NCBI RefSeq assembly: GCF_002078875.1 | Contig: NC_034412.1 | Coordinates: forward strand, 14,246,876-14,310,875 | Origin: Numida meleagris | Lineage: Eukaryota > Chordata > Aves > Galliformes > Numididae | DNA length: 64,000 nucleotides | Reading direction: 5' to 3' | Shown: positions 14,001 to 28,089 of the stretch, piece after piece | Layout: every line of letters begins with the position of its first letter | Numbering within the stretch: position 1 is the stretch's first letter | Program-made: the position numbers and the translations under genes | The notes under the pieces: model-generated | What the model was told of the DNA's origin: nothing | Databases searched by the model: none | Seen by the model: the letters and a program-made list of their open reading frames with translations, nothing else

Positions 14001-14880
14001 AAGCCCTTTACTGTAATTTAAGCCTGTTTTCTCTTCTGCTCTCTATAGTACTCCACAAAGCGTTCACACCATCCTCTTAGCGATAGCTTTTAGTATATTC
14101 AGAGGCTCTGCTAAGCTATCATCCTCTCTAGACCAAATCTTATTCAGGCTATCTTTCCTCACAAATCATGCCCTAGAGCTGTGATCAAACCTGTTGATTT
14201 CTTAAACAGTTTCTTCATTTCCCTTTATTTATAGCTCACCTGCCACCAACTATCCAGTTGTTCCTTCTCACTTGACAGAAGCATTTACAAGGGAAAGGCT
14301 GAAAGGCTGTGCTCTCCTATATATAGACATGGGCCAGACCTGCAGGTGGTATAAATTGGCACAGGACTGTGCCTAATCAAAGCATAAAGTAAATTTAAGG
14401 GGAAAGTAGAATTTTTTCTTCATTAATAGCTTAGGAGATAGAGGGAAATATATATATACGTAGGTCTGCATTACCTGTGGTTAATCTGTCTAGTTTGTGT
14501 TGTTTTCTGTAGTAAGAAAGGACCTCTGGTTTGTTTACATAGGAAAGGGGGGCACTATTTAGGAGCCTCGTGTGTTGTTGAATTAAAGAATCCATGAGAG
14601 GCGCTCCTGGTTTGTGAAGGACAGCTCGGCACTGTCTTTCTGCTCGGATGAGGTTTCTTAAAGTAAAACAAGCAGCATCGTGTTGCACCTCCCTGGAAAG
14701 CAGGCTTTCTTTACTGAGACTCCGATGTCTGAAAGGGGCTGTCCCCCGGCTGCTCACTCTCCTGTAACAATCAGGAGGCAGGGGTCACTCCAAGGGGAAA
14801 AAAAAAGTCATTACCACCAGCGCTGGGCTAACACGCTCCAAGAACCACTTAAAAGAGAGAGGAAAAAATAAAAATCGGAT
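8074..14880. other. AT-rich non-coding DNA, no gene seen
   Basis: No supported exon. The segment has short A/T homopolymers (8640-8650, 9949-9959, 10158-10171, 10389-10403) and ordinary low-CpG DNA. The stretch 9290-9380, with TAATTAAATCTGAATACCATAAC-type sequence, has the AT-rich, homeobox-site-bearing look of a conserved element, but I cannot show conservation. The segment ends in an abrupt rise in GC near 14880. Confidence 0.55.
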
Positions 14881-17800
14881 GCCGCTCAGATTGCCGCACC
14901 GACGCTGTCTGGCCCCCAGAGCACGGGGGGCTCCGGGTGGGGCCAGCACCGCCCGCGGGGGTGCGCGGGGGTAGACCGCGGCTGGCGAGGATGGAATCTG
15001 GAGAAAGTGCGTCTCCTTCCCGGCTTACAAAAAGTTGACATCAAGTCAGTAGAAAAGTAGGTTAATTAGTAGTCTCTGACAGAGCTCCCCAGCAGTGACT
15101 TACTTCAGGTGCCGCATATTACTGCTACTCTGCTGAAAAAGGCTTTGTTTTCACCTAGCTTTGTAGCCCCGAGTGTCTGAATATTGATTAACTCCGGGTA
15201 TTTGACTTCTTTGAAATCCGCTTGCAATATTCCAATAAACTGCATCCTTTACTCGGGATATTCTTTAAATGTAATTAAAGAATTAACAACACTTTGCTGC
15301 TGGAAATGTGACCCTTGGCAACGGAGCAATTTCTCCCTTTGCCGTCAGAGTTCTCCGACGTCCCTTATCGAGGGGATGTGGTCAGCAAACTCCCGCGCAG
15401 GGACCTACACCCAGAGAGCTTTTTTTTTTTTTTTTTTTTTTTTTTTAATCGCGTGGGAAAAAAAAAATATATATTTGCATTCCTCAGAGGGTCTTTGTGA
15501 GCTCGGTAGCACCTCATCCCCGTATCTGGCCACGCAAAGCCAGAAAACCTTCCCACTTCCGAAATGTCTGGGGAATGCCCCGCACCGCAGCACTCTTCAG
15601 CTTCCCCCTTGGGCGGCTGTCGCGACAAACACGGGGTCGGGACGGAGGGACTGGGCCGGACCGCCCCAGTCGCAGTCCCCGGTCCCAGCCCCTGTCCCCG
15701 GGCGCGCAGCGCAGCGCGGCGCGGAGCGTTTGCCTAACGCCAACCCCTGGATGCGCTCGGCGTTTCAAAGGCCTCTGGTACAGTTATCTTCCTTTTTTTT
15801 TTTTTTTTTTTTCTTGTATTAATTGAATGAGGACACGCAGGGGAAGGCATGCAGGGGTAATGGTAATTGTGGGATTAAACGGGGGAAAAAAGAATAGGTT
15901 GTGTGCGTTCATTCCCGCTGCTCAGGCGTCGCTGCGCACAGCGCTGCTGTCCTGCACAGCAAGGCTCGCCCTCCTCCTCTGGTTTCTCTCGAAAGTCTGC
16001 TCAAAAACGTACTCTTCTCGTTGTGACCCTCAGAGGTGGAAGAACCCCTGCCCCCCGCCTGTAACCAGGCATCCTCTCCGCTAAAGGGCTGTAACGAGCT
16101 TTTGCGAGGAGCAGCTCCCCGCGGAGCGGGACCCCCCCCCTCCCGCAGCAGCGAGGATTTCTGGTTCGGGGCGAGCAGGCGGTGCGGGACCGGGGAGACC
16201 CCGGCGGAGGGACGGACAGACACAGACAGACAGACGGCCCTGAAGCTCGGCGGGAGAGGGCGGAAGAGAGGTTGAAACCCAAGGTCCAGCCGTGGCCTCA
16301 GGGGTGGGCTTTGCCGGGGGATGCGTTCACCCCCTTTTGCAAAGAGCTCCACAGCCCTTGAAGACATCCCTGCAACGCCCAGCAGCAGGCTCAGCCGGAC
16401 CTGTCCTTCTGGCAGCCCCGGGCCCCACCTTGATGCGGTTTGCTCTTCCTAGCGCTCCCTGTAAAGCCAAGAAAATCAAACACAGTTGTCTTGATCTGAT
16501 CCAAAAGATGTACCAGATCAACTCCCATGTCTTTGTTTCAATTTCCTCTTAAGTCTATTGCTTTTTCTTCCCAGGCAGGCAGCCGTGCAGCCACTATTTT
16601 AATGTGCGGGGTGAACTGTAAGGTCATCGGGGCTTTCCTGTGCCTTAGGAAACTTCATATTTTTTGTTTGCTGGAGGGTGAACGATACAGTTCCTCTGCC
16701 AACCCTTCTGCTATGAGAACATCTGTAACTTAGGCGCTGTCTGTTGTCTTTACCTGGCTGTGTCGGGGCGGGGTTACGGGAAAGTGCCTCTCCAAAAAAT
16801 AATGATAGTTTAAAAAATAAAAATAAGAAAAAAATAAGCACAGTGAAACTTTTTTTTTTTAAATCCACATCCTTCTCCCCCCCCCAAAAAACGCAAACAC
16901 GCCTTCCAATGGCCAGGTTGGGAAGGCTGGGGGCTGCTCTGCTGGAGTTACGGGCTGGTCCACGCTATTTATACCGAGCTCTCCAAAGCTTGCAGGCTTC
17001 GTGGATAAGAAGCAGAGTGTTCCTGGAATCGGTTCAGAACGTGTTCTGATGTACAAATAAACTTCTGGAAAGTATCTGGTGACTGTGCCCAAGTGTGCTG
17101 ACCCGCCTCCCGTCGATGGGAATAAAGCGATAGCATTCGACTTAAAGAAAGCCGCAGAACTTAATTAATTCGATGCTTTAATGGTTATAGAATCTGCAAA
17201 ACACTAGTATTAATTTAGACGCTGGCATCTGGTTTCACTGAAATTCATGTCGAACGCGCACACTACCCCTGCGATCCCGGCTGCAGGAAGCGGGGAGCGG
17301 GCGCAGCCCGGGGCCGGGGCCGAGTTCAGCCGGGAGCGGATCCCGCGCACACGCGGACCCGGAGCGGGCATTCCCCGCGGGACCCCGCACCCTGCCCGGC
17401 CCTGCCCGCACCTGGACACAGCGGGGATCCGCAGCCGCCCCTCGGAGGAGCCACTGTCACCCGTAGGTTCTCAACACCCCCGAGGCCTTTTGTACGCGCT
17501 TCCGAAACCACGCAGAGGCGTGACTCGAGTCAGCTTTTTTTCCGATTGGGAAACCTCCGCTTTAAGGGAAAGAGTCTCCTTAAATCATGACAACGGCAGA
17601 CTTGAAAGAGAGAACTGATAATGTTAATAAATGGAGTGTACTGGGAAGATGGCATTTAGAAAGGGGCGAGATGTCCCAGATTTAATTTTCACTGGTGAAA
17701 CAAGACAATCCTAAAAGGCCACTTACGAGACGATTTTTATTAAACATTTGTACTGTTTTGGAAGCTGAGCCATAACTCATCCACACTGAAATTTAACGAC

Positions 17801-19960
17801 TTCGATTCATCAGAAAAGTTTGTGCTTGGACTCTGCTTCAAAGCCAGAACAACAGCGTCAATGACAGCCTATGCTGATTTTCCCCTTCTGATTTGCAGTG
17901 GGTTGGTGTGTTCTTGTGCCCAGACCGAAGATTCATATTCACATCCCCAAGTCATAAAATTTAGGCTTTCGCATTTATCTTTTCCAACTCGAAACTTGAC
18001 TAAACCAGAGTCCGCGATCAAAAGCGCGCAAGAGCTATCGGTTTCCCTGGGGACTGCAAAAGCCACTTGCCGCGGAGTTATTCTGACAATGTTGCGGGCA
18101 ATTTGGGCAACATTAGGCAACACGTGTTGTCCCTGGGAACCGGGATGGAGGTTTCCCTGGAGGTTTCCCTGTCAGCTCTGCTCTGACAAAAGTTGTGCTC
18201 CGGGCTGGGAAAGGCGAACGAGGCTCACGTCTGGCATCCTTCGCGCACCTTCGGAAGGGATACAGGAGGAACAGATCTTGGGAAGGGAGAGAGGGGTGTT
18301 TGCTCGTCGTGGGGCTTTTGTTGCTGCTCCCGCCTTGACTTTGTGTTTCCCCCTTTTAACCAGACATTGTCTTAAGTGACCTTAAACGCGGGGAGACGAG
18401 TGCAGAGCTCAATGCGAGTCCGAGGTGGCGGCAGCGGGGTTCTGCCCGAGTTAGGAGCACGGCACCGCTCCGTAAAAGCGCATCCTTCCCTCGGGGTGCT
18501 GTGGCCCGGCCCGGCCCGGCTTGCTCAGCCCCGGCACTTCCCCCGCCTGTCCCAAAAGCCTGCTTTCTTCCCTTCGCTCGCCCGGTCCGGCCCCATCCCG
18601 AACCACTCGCGTGGGCTTTGCGCAGTGGGACCGGACCGGCAGCGAACAGCCCGGCCCGGGTCCATTCTCAACACTTGAAATGAAAAGACACCGGCTGGAT
18701 GCTTCGCGATCTTTCTATTTCCTTCCCCCTGCCCGGGTGGCATCCCCCTGCCCTCCCCGCTCGGTTTAAGCCATGTCCGTGGGACTCCCACTGACCCAGG
18801 TCTGGTTTTTAGAACGCACTTAAGCTGCAGAAGTTGCTGACACATAAATAAGCCATCAAGGCTCTCGGAAGCTCATGAATCTTTGACTGCGGTATGTGTG
18901 GGGACTTACACACTTGTTCCACGTCGTGATACTTTAAAAACTTTCACAAAGACTACTCCGGACAAAAAGCACCTCTGTTTAACAAGATAATTCTTGCTTT
19001 CAGTTTTATTTCTATTTTCAACTTCCTATTCTTTTGTCCCGTGACATGGCGCTTTTTTCCCCCTCGGGGACTCCTTTCTCTTCTTTCTCCCCTTCTATTC
19101 TGAACTGTTTTACAGCCCCGCTTTGTTACTGTCAGGAAAAAATGTCTGGAGAGCCCTGTCTCCTAAAGAAGGAACAGAAAAGGGAGGACTGGGGCTGCAA
19201 TGTTGCCTATGCATGCAGAACATCCCAATCTGTTTTTGTGCATTGAGTTGGGGAGAGGGCAGCAGGGAGCGTGCACCCAGCCTCAGCCCGGACAAAGGGA
19301 GGCCGGACAGCTGCGCACCAGCCACAAAAGATTCACTCTTCTGTCAACTCTGTTTACTTAGTGTTGTTTCTGACCTCTGTGCTACACTTGTTGCTAATAC
19401 ATATGCTTATCAAACCATTTTAATTGGCTTTCTTCATAACATTAGTCCCAGCACTTTTTTCTGCGTGTGTTTCCAAACAACTTAATTGACTTCTCCAATA
19501 TTCATCTTCTCGGGTTCTATAACGACGGGTTTCTGCCCTCCCCTCGCCCCCGCTCCTCGGCCCCCAGGAAAAAAAAAGGTCCAGAGGTGTCCGCTCGGGC
19601 AGAGCTTCCCCTTCCCGCAGGGGTGTCTTCGCGGGTACGCCGGCCCGAAGGGACACCCCGCTCCCCGAGGGACAGCCGTGTCGCAGATAAGCGAGCTGCC
19701 TGCCCCTGGCGCTTTCAAATGCGTTTTTGCTTTGTTTTATGGCACCCGAGAGGACCCGGCACCACCCTCGGAGCCGCCAAATGGGACCGGGAGCTCGGGG
19801 ACGAGCAGCGCGCACCGCCCGCAGTGCCCTCCGCGGACGCGCACGGATCCTCATGGTCCTGGGTTCCGCCGGGCTGGGGTACAGCGGGCTGCCCCCCACA
19901 TCACCCAGCCCCCAATCCCCGTAGCCTTTATCAGCTATATCAACCACTTAGCTTGAGCCT
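14881..19960. other. First cluster of CpG-rich blocks, no gene seen
   Basis: CpG-rich stretches at about 14881-15005, 15590-15770, 16020-16440, 17230-17460, 18370-18680 and 19500-19920 alternate with AT-rich stretches such as 17100-17230 and 17620-17830, which contain TAAT-type homeodomain cores. Open frames across the GC-rich parts exist on both strands at once and have no domain signature, so I do not call genes. Two long T runs lie at 15420-15446 (27 T) and 15793-15812 (20 T). The pattern suggests clustered CpG islands, as at Polycomb-regulated developmental loci; this is inference. Confidence 0.5.
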
Positions 19961-20613
19961 TGAGCCTTTCTCTCTACCACCACCCTTCCTTCTATTTTTT
20001 CCCTTTTTTTTTTTTTTTTAACAATTTCGTAATTAATCGTTGCGCCCGGGTTTGTAATGGAAACAATCCTGCGAGGCCGGATGGTTGTTATGATTTGCTT
20101 TCTTTAGCGCTTCTCCCCCTTTGCAAGCATTGTTCGCGGTGACTGTCTGGGCTCAGATATGATGTTGGGACAGCGCCTCCCTTGAAATGGAAACAGAGGC
20201 CTGAATAAAGGAGGGTGGAAAAAAAGTACTTTGTAGTCTGCATCGTCCATCTTTAATTCAGAGACGCATCTATACTCCTGGGAGCGCCGCCTTTGATCTC
20301 TTTGATTTTTACACCAGATCTGTTATGGACTAAAATTCCTAGGTTTTCCATAGAAACATCTCCATTCCTTCGGGATATTGATGTTTTCTTCTTCCTAGGG
20401 GTTATGATATGGTAAATCAGATTCAGAAAAGCATGGACAATGCCAGCATTCATGGGTCGGGGGGCGGGGGTGGGGGGGCGGGAGCCTCTCTCTCTTCTCC
20501 CAATGAATCAAAATATTGTTTATTCTGTTGCTCTTTAAGCCCAGTCACTTCAGCTGCCTTTCAGTGCCTTCAACTCTGGAAGAGGGGCAGCAGCAGCAGC
20601 AGCAGCAGGTTGC

Positions 20614-20627
20614 GTTGCCATGGGGAC
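20614..20627. promoter_or_regulatory. RFX X-box-like site
   Basis: GTTGCCATGGGGAC matches the two-half-site X-box layout (GTNRCC, short spacer, RGNAAC-like). It follows directly after a run of seven AGC triplets. RFX factors bind such sites in ciliary and neural enhancers. Occupancy cannot be inferred from the motif alone. Confidence 0.4.
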
Positions 20628-21268
20628 CCTACTGTATGGCAGCAGCGCCAGCCCCAAAGACAATGCCTCGCAAAGGGGCTTGAAAAGTGAGGTTTCTCCC
20701 TTTGCCACGCAGCCACTTCCGATGGAGCAAGCATTCTCCTTTCGGGACCCTCATCTTGTCACTAGAACAATGTCTATCTTCGCCTGCCAATTTTTTTTTT
20801 TCTCTCTATCCTGCCTTTGATCTATAAAAAATCAAAAGAACAAAGTCAGGGGAGAATAGGGGGCTTTTTTGTTGTTGATGCACAGAACAGGCTTTTATAA
20901 TTTGGGTCTACTTTTGTGCCTGAGGATTGCAGGGGCAGGGAAGGAGGGTAGCTGATTTGCGCACTGGGCTCCCTCCAGCCCTACCAACCCTGGGCACGGC
21001 GTGTGCCAAAGCCCCCCCCCCTCCTCTCCCTCCACCCCAGAGCAGCTCGAGGCCGGCCAGGTGCTGCCCAGCCCGCTGTCCCCTGCCCTTGGCCCTAAGG
21101 GTTCTGCTGCAGACTGGGACCTTCCCACCGCCAAGACCAGGCTGTCATTGGAAGGCACGGACCCTGCCCGGGTCAGGGGACTGCCCAAGCCAACTGCTTA
21201 ATGCTGATATTAATAACAGAGATGGGTGCAAATAGCAACACACCCGCTGCAGTAGATTTTAATGCATG

Positions 21269-21276
21269 ATGCAAAT
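21269..21276 (+). promoter_or_regulatory. Perfect POU octamer
   Basis: ATGCAAAT, the canonical octamer, is set in an AT-rich block with TTAATGCATG directly 5' and CCAATTAATTTT 3'. Clustered POU and homeodomain cores are common in neural enhancers. A single 8-mer is weak evidence. Confidence 0.35.
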
Positions 21277-22740
21277 GGATGCTTATTTTTTCCAATTAAT
21301 TTTTTGTGTGTGAATATTAGAAGAATCAACATGGCACTAATGCCTTTTCCTTAGAAATCAGATGAATCTGGACAGCGTGAGGCCCTGAAATGCTATCTTG
21401 AATTTACACATCAGGAAGGCAAAGAAACAGGAGTGTCCATGCAAATCCACAAGCTTGTGTTTGACTTCTCTGTTAGTAAGTGGCAACAGGCATTGTCACA
21501 CGTGTGTAGGGCAGGCTATAAATAACCCTGGGTGGAAAACTGAGTCCAGCCTTGGTTCCTTCCATGTGGACAAGCGGCTGGTTGAGCTCACATGTGACAC
21601 TAGGCACAAACCCCCCTGGAATTAACCCTAATCACACAGCTTGGTTCCTTGCCTTGCTTCAAGCGGCGGGAAGCGTTGATTTCTCCAAAAGGATTGCATT
21701 GCGGCTACTTCCTTTTCATGAAAACACCAGAAATGACTGGTCTGTGCTGTATCAGTTACATTGGCATCGGTGCCTCTGCTAAAACGTGTTCCTGTACTAT
21801 TTGGTGATTAACTGCATCACAGTCTACTTTCCTACTTGACTGGAGTCAGTTTCTGGACAACACAATGCAGTAGGCTGGAGAAGGAATGGAAAATGGAAGA
21901 AGGTTTATCAAAATCAGAAATCCTTGGTGAAAGCTTGTTCTGTCCCTGAGTGCCTTTTCTCTGTTATTTTCTAGGGAAACTCCCTACTTTCAAAATCCCT
22001 TGTCAATTAATGTAGACACAGGGCATCTGTCCCCCTGTCTGTGTTTGTGCTGCTGGAGGACACCCGCTCTGCTCTGCATATGCAGGCAAAGGAACATCAT
22101 GGAGATCTGTGAGCAGGGAGAGGGGCTGAGCTGGCTGCAAAGGGTTCAGGTGCCTCACTGCAGCCTTTAAGTCAGACAGCCACTAGCAGGGATGATGTTC
22201 AGGTGGTCAGGATGGTCTAAGTGCACCAGCCAGCACCTGGAGGCAGCTGAGTATCCACTGCTGCACCTGGTAGGCATCACTTCACCCTTACAAGTGCCCC
22301 TTAGCATCTTCCTATGACCTGCATGGGACTTCTGGTCTGATGATCCCATACCCAGTTCACAAATTCTGCCAGCTCTGAGCTCAGCAGCTGACCCTTTGCT
22401 GTCTAGGGTATCCCTTTGCCCTGGAGACTGTGCTCAGGGTATGCAGAAAGGATGCTGCTGTAAACCTGGTTACTGAGGCAGTGAGTTTGCATGGCACCGG
22501 GAGGACTACAACATCACCTTACAGGCAGCGTCTGGGATTCAGAATAAGAGAGAAGTGGGTTGGGCCATGTTTCACCTGTTTGAGAGATAACCGCTGGGAC
22601 TAACTGCAGCAGGCCTGGGGGCCAGGATCAGCCCCCCTCCCCCCTCCTTCTGGTCTCCTTCCCACTCTATCTGGTCACTTTCTCTTCCCAAGATTAATCG
22701 TTAGGTCAGGGCGGATTCACCATTGTGTCTGCCTGAGAGT

Positions 22741-25040
22741 GCCATTCTCTTCTTTCTCTTTTTTTAAGAGAGCCTCCGTCAAACTTCGGGCCCCCCTCTC
22801 TTCCCTCCTCCCTCATCTTTTAGGGCGGGGGCTGCTACCCTGTTCCGACCTTCTGGGCAGAGCGGCATCAGCCATGCCTTTTAACTGTACAATTATGCAC
22901 ACTCCCTAAATGTTGTTTTAATAACAGCGTTTGAAAAAAAAGCCTCAGCGGGTCGGTGTTCAGCAAAGCCGTGAGATAGATGCCCGCAGCAGCTCGCCGC
23001 TTCCCTCGCACACACGCAGACACACCCCTGGGGGGCAGCTCCCGGGGCGGGGGGGCACGGTGAGCGCTCACCTCGCTCCGGGGAGCCCCGTGCTGCCGGG
23101 AGCAGCGCCCGGTGGCTGCGGGGCGGGCGGGCACGGGCGTGGAAGCGGCACGGGAAGGCACTGACGGCTCCAGGCTGAGCCGAGGGCGCGGGGAGGCGGT
23201 GTCTCCACGCTCACTTCAGCGCAGCGCAGCGCGGAGGCGGCGTGGGCACCTCCCGACGCTCCGGGGCAGCGAGACCCGAAGGGTCCCGGTGACCGGCAGC
23301 GGTGTGCGGGCAGCGAGCCCGAGCTCCCCCGGCTCCAGCAGCCGCACCGCTCCCAGGAGTGGTCCCCGCCCTCCTCCCGCGCCCGTAGGGAGACACAGCC
23401 TGGGGCTCGTTTCCCGTCCAGAGCCGCCGTGTAAGGGGTGCTGTGAAGGAGACCCGGACACCTTCATATCTCAATTTTTCTTCTTTAGACAGGAAATGTG
23501 TGTGTGGAAGGGGGGCGTGGGTCGAGATCGTAAATTTCATTGATTACTTGCAGATTGTACAGAGTATATTCAAGCTTTCATGACAGCTTCTGGAGACATA
23601 ACGACTGGACAATATTGCCCGAACAGTACAAACTCTCTTTAACTACTACAAAGAAATCAGCAGGTAATTATAGGCTCGATTGTATACATAATAGGCATCG
23701 GAAATCGGAGAATAACTGTAGGCAGCGATTCTGAACCAGAAGAGGAACTGTAGTGCTTCAAACTCCCATACAATAGCTACTCATTGTGCTGACTGTCTTA
23801 TTCTAATTAGAGATACCTGCACAGCATTGCAAATATTGAAGATACACGCACACCCTTACTCTTCCTGCCAGTAAAACTCATCCCTTTAAAAATGAAGATA
23901 GAAAGACAAAGAAACGGGTAGTGACGCCGAGAGGTGCCCTGTGCCCCTGGAACGAGCTCTGTGCGGAGCAGAACGAGCGCGGCTCGGTAGGGGCATTTCG
24001 GACAGCAGTGGGGCTGTTGGCAAAGCAACTCCCCTGCAGGTGACCGGAGAACTGCCTCTGCACAGGGAACGTTAATAAACATAAACGAGAGTTTGGCCAA
24101 AATGAACCGAAATCAGCAATCGCTTGGGGAAAGCTAGCAAGCCCTTGTTTCATTGTGTGTTTATCATATTTCAAATTATTTTTATTGACTTAAGAAAAAT
24201 TGAAAAGGCACCTAAATGAATACAAATATATATCTCTGAAACAGACTTTGTTCCTTTAAACAAATGTTTTCCTTTTGAAATCGCTCTCCCCGTGCAGAAT
24301 CGTCTGTCTCTCCTCTCACCAGCAATTCTCCTTCTAACAGACGCTAACTCCCAGCAAAACCCAGGAGAACGCTCCTGAGCACCCCCACCCCCTCCTCTCG
24401 ATGTCGATGCCCATTTCACGTGAGGGCTCCGTCCATTTCCGTTTCTTCCAGGTGCCGTTTCCCCGCGGGCTGCCGGGGCCGAGCCGAGGCAGAGGGACCC
24501 GTGCGGATGTGCGTGGTGGTCCCGCACCACCCGTCCCGCAGCCCCGTCCGGGCTCCCCCTGCCCGAGGGGAGCAGCAGCGGATCGCACCCCTCTGCACTG
24601 TGAATTACCGTCTGGCCTTGGAGTTCGCTTTGCCTCCAGGCATAGGTGCTACGTTATTCCAGGTCACCAGTGACATGTATGCCCAAGCGAACACGCGTCC
24701 ACACCGAAACCAGCCACACAGAAGCAAATAACGTTAAGTACCATTACAGCTGTACGAAGATTGTTCCCACCAGGTCACTTAGACTCTGTCAGAAAGCAGA
24801 GAGGAGCGAAGTGCCCAGTGCAGGCTCCCAGACCTCGGCACAAAGTTGGGGCAGCGTCTGGGCAGGACACTGCTCTGCCGTGACCTTTGCAATGAACGTT
24901 GCTTTGCTGTAACTCGGTCCGAGCCGGGTTGCAGCGCTGGACACACACTTCACGCTTATCTGCGTGAACAGAAATACACCCATCAGGGAGCAGTCAGTCT
25001 CGAAATAAATTAGATCTGGATTCCTTTCATTTACAAATAG
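22741..25040. other. CpG-rich blocks, no gene seen
   Basis: CpG-dense stretches lie at about 22960-23430 and 24390-24590. Flanking DNA is AT-rich. Frames on both strands through the islands are compositional and carry no domain. Confidence 0.45.
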
Positions 25041-26689
25041 ATTATTTGCGAAGTCCGATCGCTATTTTTCTAGTGATCATGTGCTACATCGTTGTAAACG
25101 AGATAATGTCGTTGTTGGTACAAAAAAAATGAAATGATGGGTATAAATAATATCTCTATAGAAGTGGCAACTAGTAACAGTGGAATATTTCAGTCGCTGC
25201 AGCGCAGCTTCACTCCTACACGAAGCGTTTTGTCTGAGCCGCACTGCTGACTTCTGCCCGTCTCTTCTGTTGTAATGCCACGCTACCGTTAGAGCTAAAG
25301 CAGTATGTTCACAGAAATATGAATCAACTCTTTTTTCCTTTTTTTTTTTTTTTCCCCAAAAAGCTCCTGACTAAACCGTGCCGTGAAAATAAAACACAGA
25401 GGGAGAGGAGGGGAAGTTGTGTTTCCCAAAACTGAAAGACAGTAAAAAAAGGTCATCAGAAATATCCAGATGAAGATAGTAAAGGTAAATCAAAGCAGAG
25501 CAACTGTTTGCAATACCACTTGTACTCTTCCCGTTGGGCTGCGCTGTATTTTTTTACTGAGTGGAAGCGCCAGCAAGATGTGCAGGTATCCGCTTACATT
25601 ATAAACTGCAATCGGTATAAAGATTCTGCTCCGGAGAACAGCTTTATCACATGCTCGCAAACACCCAAGTAGCCTTTCAAACAAAAGCCGCACCTCGGGT
25701 GGCGGGTTATTAACGAGCGGTGCTCTGCCCGCTCCCCGCTCCGCCGCCCGTCCCGGCACTGCCCCGCGGTGAGACCGAGCCCCGACGGGCGGCCCCGACG
25801 GCGCGTTGCCGCTGGCTGCTGCCCAGCGCCGGCTCTCGGCTGCTCGGGCTTTAGGGGAATCCACGTACAAAACGCTGCCGTCAAACGTCAATTTCTTTTT
25901 TTTTTTTTTTTTGGAACAGAACTTTTACGTTCTTTGCCCCCCCCCCTAGTTTCGGTAAAATAGATTCGCGGGGCGAAAGGTAGGGCAGATTTATCTCAGG
26001 ACAATGTGCCCGTCTCCATCCTGTCGCTGTGTCACCTATGGATCTCTCAGGTGCGCGTCCCCCTGCTGCCGGCAGCTCTGGGCGATGCCCCAGCGCAGCG
26101 CGGGGTCCCGGACGCTGAGCACGAATTCGCGGATCGCCCTTCACCACGAGTTTGGTTTTCTGCCCTTCCATCCTAGTCCCGCAGTTGTCGGTTTCGGTCC
26201 GGTTTGCGTTTTTTAAAACCGACTTTTATTCTACGTGTTGAATGGTCGGCTCTTTAACCAGCAACTAGCGATCATCAGACATTAATTTATACGGCTTTTA
26301 CAAATACCTAAGCTATTTAAAATGCTGAACTGGGTTGTGTGTGGCAGGGAACATCTATCTATTGAATAGGCAGTGTCACACGGTAGCATGCTCTCTTGTC
26401 AAGGGTGATTGTGTTTTAGGCAAACATTTGAGCAAACATAAAGGCAAAGGTCAAGTACTGTTCAGTTGCAGTGTGTGCTAATTCACCTAGCTAACCAATG
26501 GGGCAAAAGTTGCATTTTATGCGAGCACGGCAGACCAAACCTCTGCGAAGGGCATTATGAGCTGGGAACTGGCGGGGAGCGGAGGGGCTGTGGGCTGCGA
26601 GGTGCCCGGGGTGTACCACCATCTCCCCTCGCTAACGAGCGGCTCCCGACGAGTTGGGGCTTTGGGAACTCTTCTCCCCTGCTCCTTCA

Positions 26690-26768
26690 TTTTTTTCTTT
26701 CTTTCTTCCTTTTCTTTTTTTTTTTTCCCTTTTTTTCTTTCTTTCTTTTTTTTTTCTTTCTCTCTCCT
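26690..26768 (+). repeat. Pyrimidine (T/C) tract
   Basis: An almost uninterrupted run of T with interspersed C, including CTTT units, about 80 bp long. Low-complexity; it creates artificial phenylalanine/serine-rich frames. Confidence 0.85.
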
Positions 26769-27394
26769 CGTTGTGCATTTATTTTCCTGCGCTCCCTCCC
26801 TCCCCGCCCCCGCACAACGGAGCGGGCTGAGCGCTGCCGCTCGCTGCTGCCCGCAGCACCGGGAAAAGGGCGATGCGGGCACGTCCCGAGAAACTACGAG
26901 CTGAGAGCAGTGCAGGGAAGTGCTCCCATTGAAAGTGCGTGGAGAGGAGGAGGGAGGGGGACTGAGTTACTTTATTATCCTCATTCCTCCCCACGTCGTT
27001 GCAATAAACCAAAGCCTTGTTTTGAATAGGAAAGGTTGGAATTTATCTCTGAGGGTGATCTGCCTGCAGAATTTTCCAAGGAAACCTTATTATTAGTCAT
27101 AGGGAAATTGTTCCTGCCGTCCAAAAAAAATACAGAGGAATCAAAGGGCTGGGTGGTGGCTGTCACACTCACAGCTTAGAAGTCTCTCTCTTTCAAGGGG
27201 GAAAAAAAAATAAAAAAAAATGAATTCCTTCCCTCTCGGATCAGCCTGGAGGGCTCGCACTTTGAATCAATAGTCATTTCCTTTGAACCAATGGCTGTGC
27301 TTCCATCCAGGCTGTACGTACAGTAGTTTTCATAATAAACCCGGCTTTCACAGTTGTGGTCTGAAAGCACTCAGGTTTGGCGTTCGCATGTGCA

Positions 27395-27397
27395 AAA

Positions 27398-27452
<55 letters not shown>

Positions 27453-27453
27453 A
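27395..27453 (+). repeat. (AAAT)n microsatellite
   Basis: About 14-15 tandem AAAT/ATAA units, close to perfect. An A-run and a GCGCGC-containing stretch follow. Confidence 0.95.
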
Positions 27454-28089
27454 GTGAGATTAAAAAAAAAAAAACACGCGCGCACACCAAAAAAAAAAAA
27501 AACCTACACAGAAAACCCCACCACCACCTCCAACTTAAAACGATTCGTCTGAACCCAAGCGAAAGTTGGTGAAATCCGTACTTGTTGCCTGGTGCTATGG
27601 AGGCAGCCGCCCAGCAGTGTGGGGTCTGACTGCTGCGGGGCTCTGCTGCTGAGAGAATCTGGATTTTTTTTTTCTTTGACAAAATTCCAGGATGAATATC
27701 AATAACGTTAGGGACGTGATTCTAAGCGCAAAAATGGTTTCTGGCTAAAATGACATTAAAATCACGAGGGCACATTTTCTTCGCAGAGCAGCTTTCGCAC
27801 ACGAGCATTCACACACGAGAAAACACGTTTTAAAAAATGAACTTACCCCCGCCTGCCAAATCCTCCCAACTTGTGGGACTCTTCCTTAGCGCTGCGCACA
27901 ACCTGGTCCTCCAAGCCCTGCATTAAACACTGTTGATACAGTGAAACAGGAATAAAAATTTAAAAAAAAATGTTTTGTCATTTATTTTTAAATAGACTAA
28001 TCTCCTTCAAATGTCTCGGATTTCTTTACAACCCACTGGCTACGGTCCTATAAACACCACCTGGGCAGTTTCACAAGCTTTAAAGTTTT

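Larger units (their letters stand above)
19961..22740. other. Non-coding DNA with candidate regulatory motifs
   Basis: No exon recognised. The stretch contains an (AGC)n run at 20588-20608, an RFX X-box-like site at 20614-20627, and a perfect octamer at 21269-21276 inside an AT-rich block (21200-21340). The remainder has ordinary composition. Confidence 0.5.
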
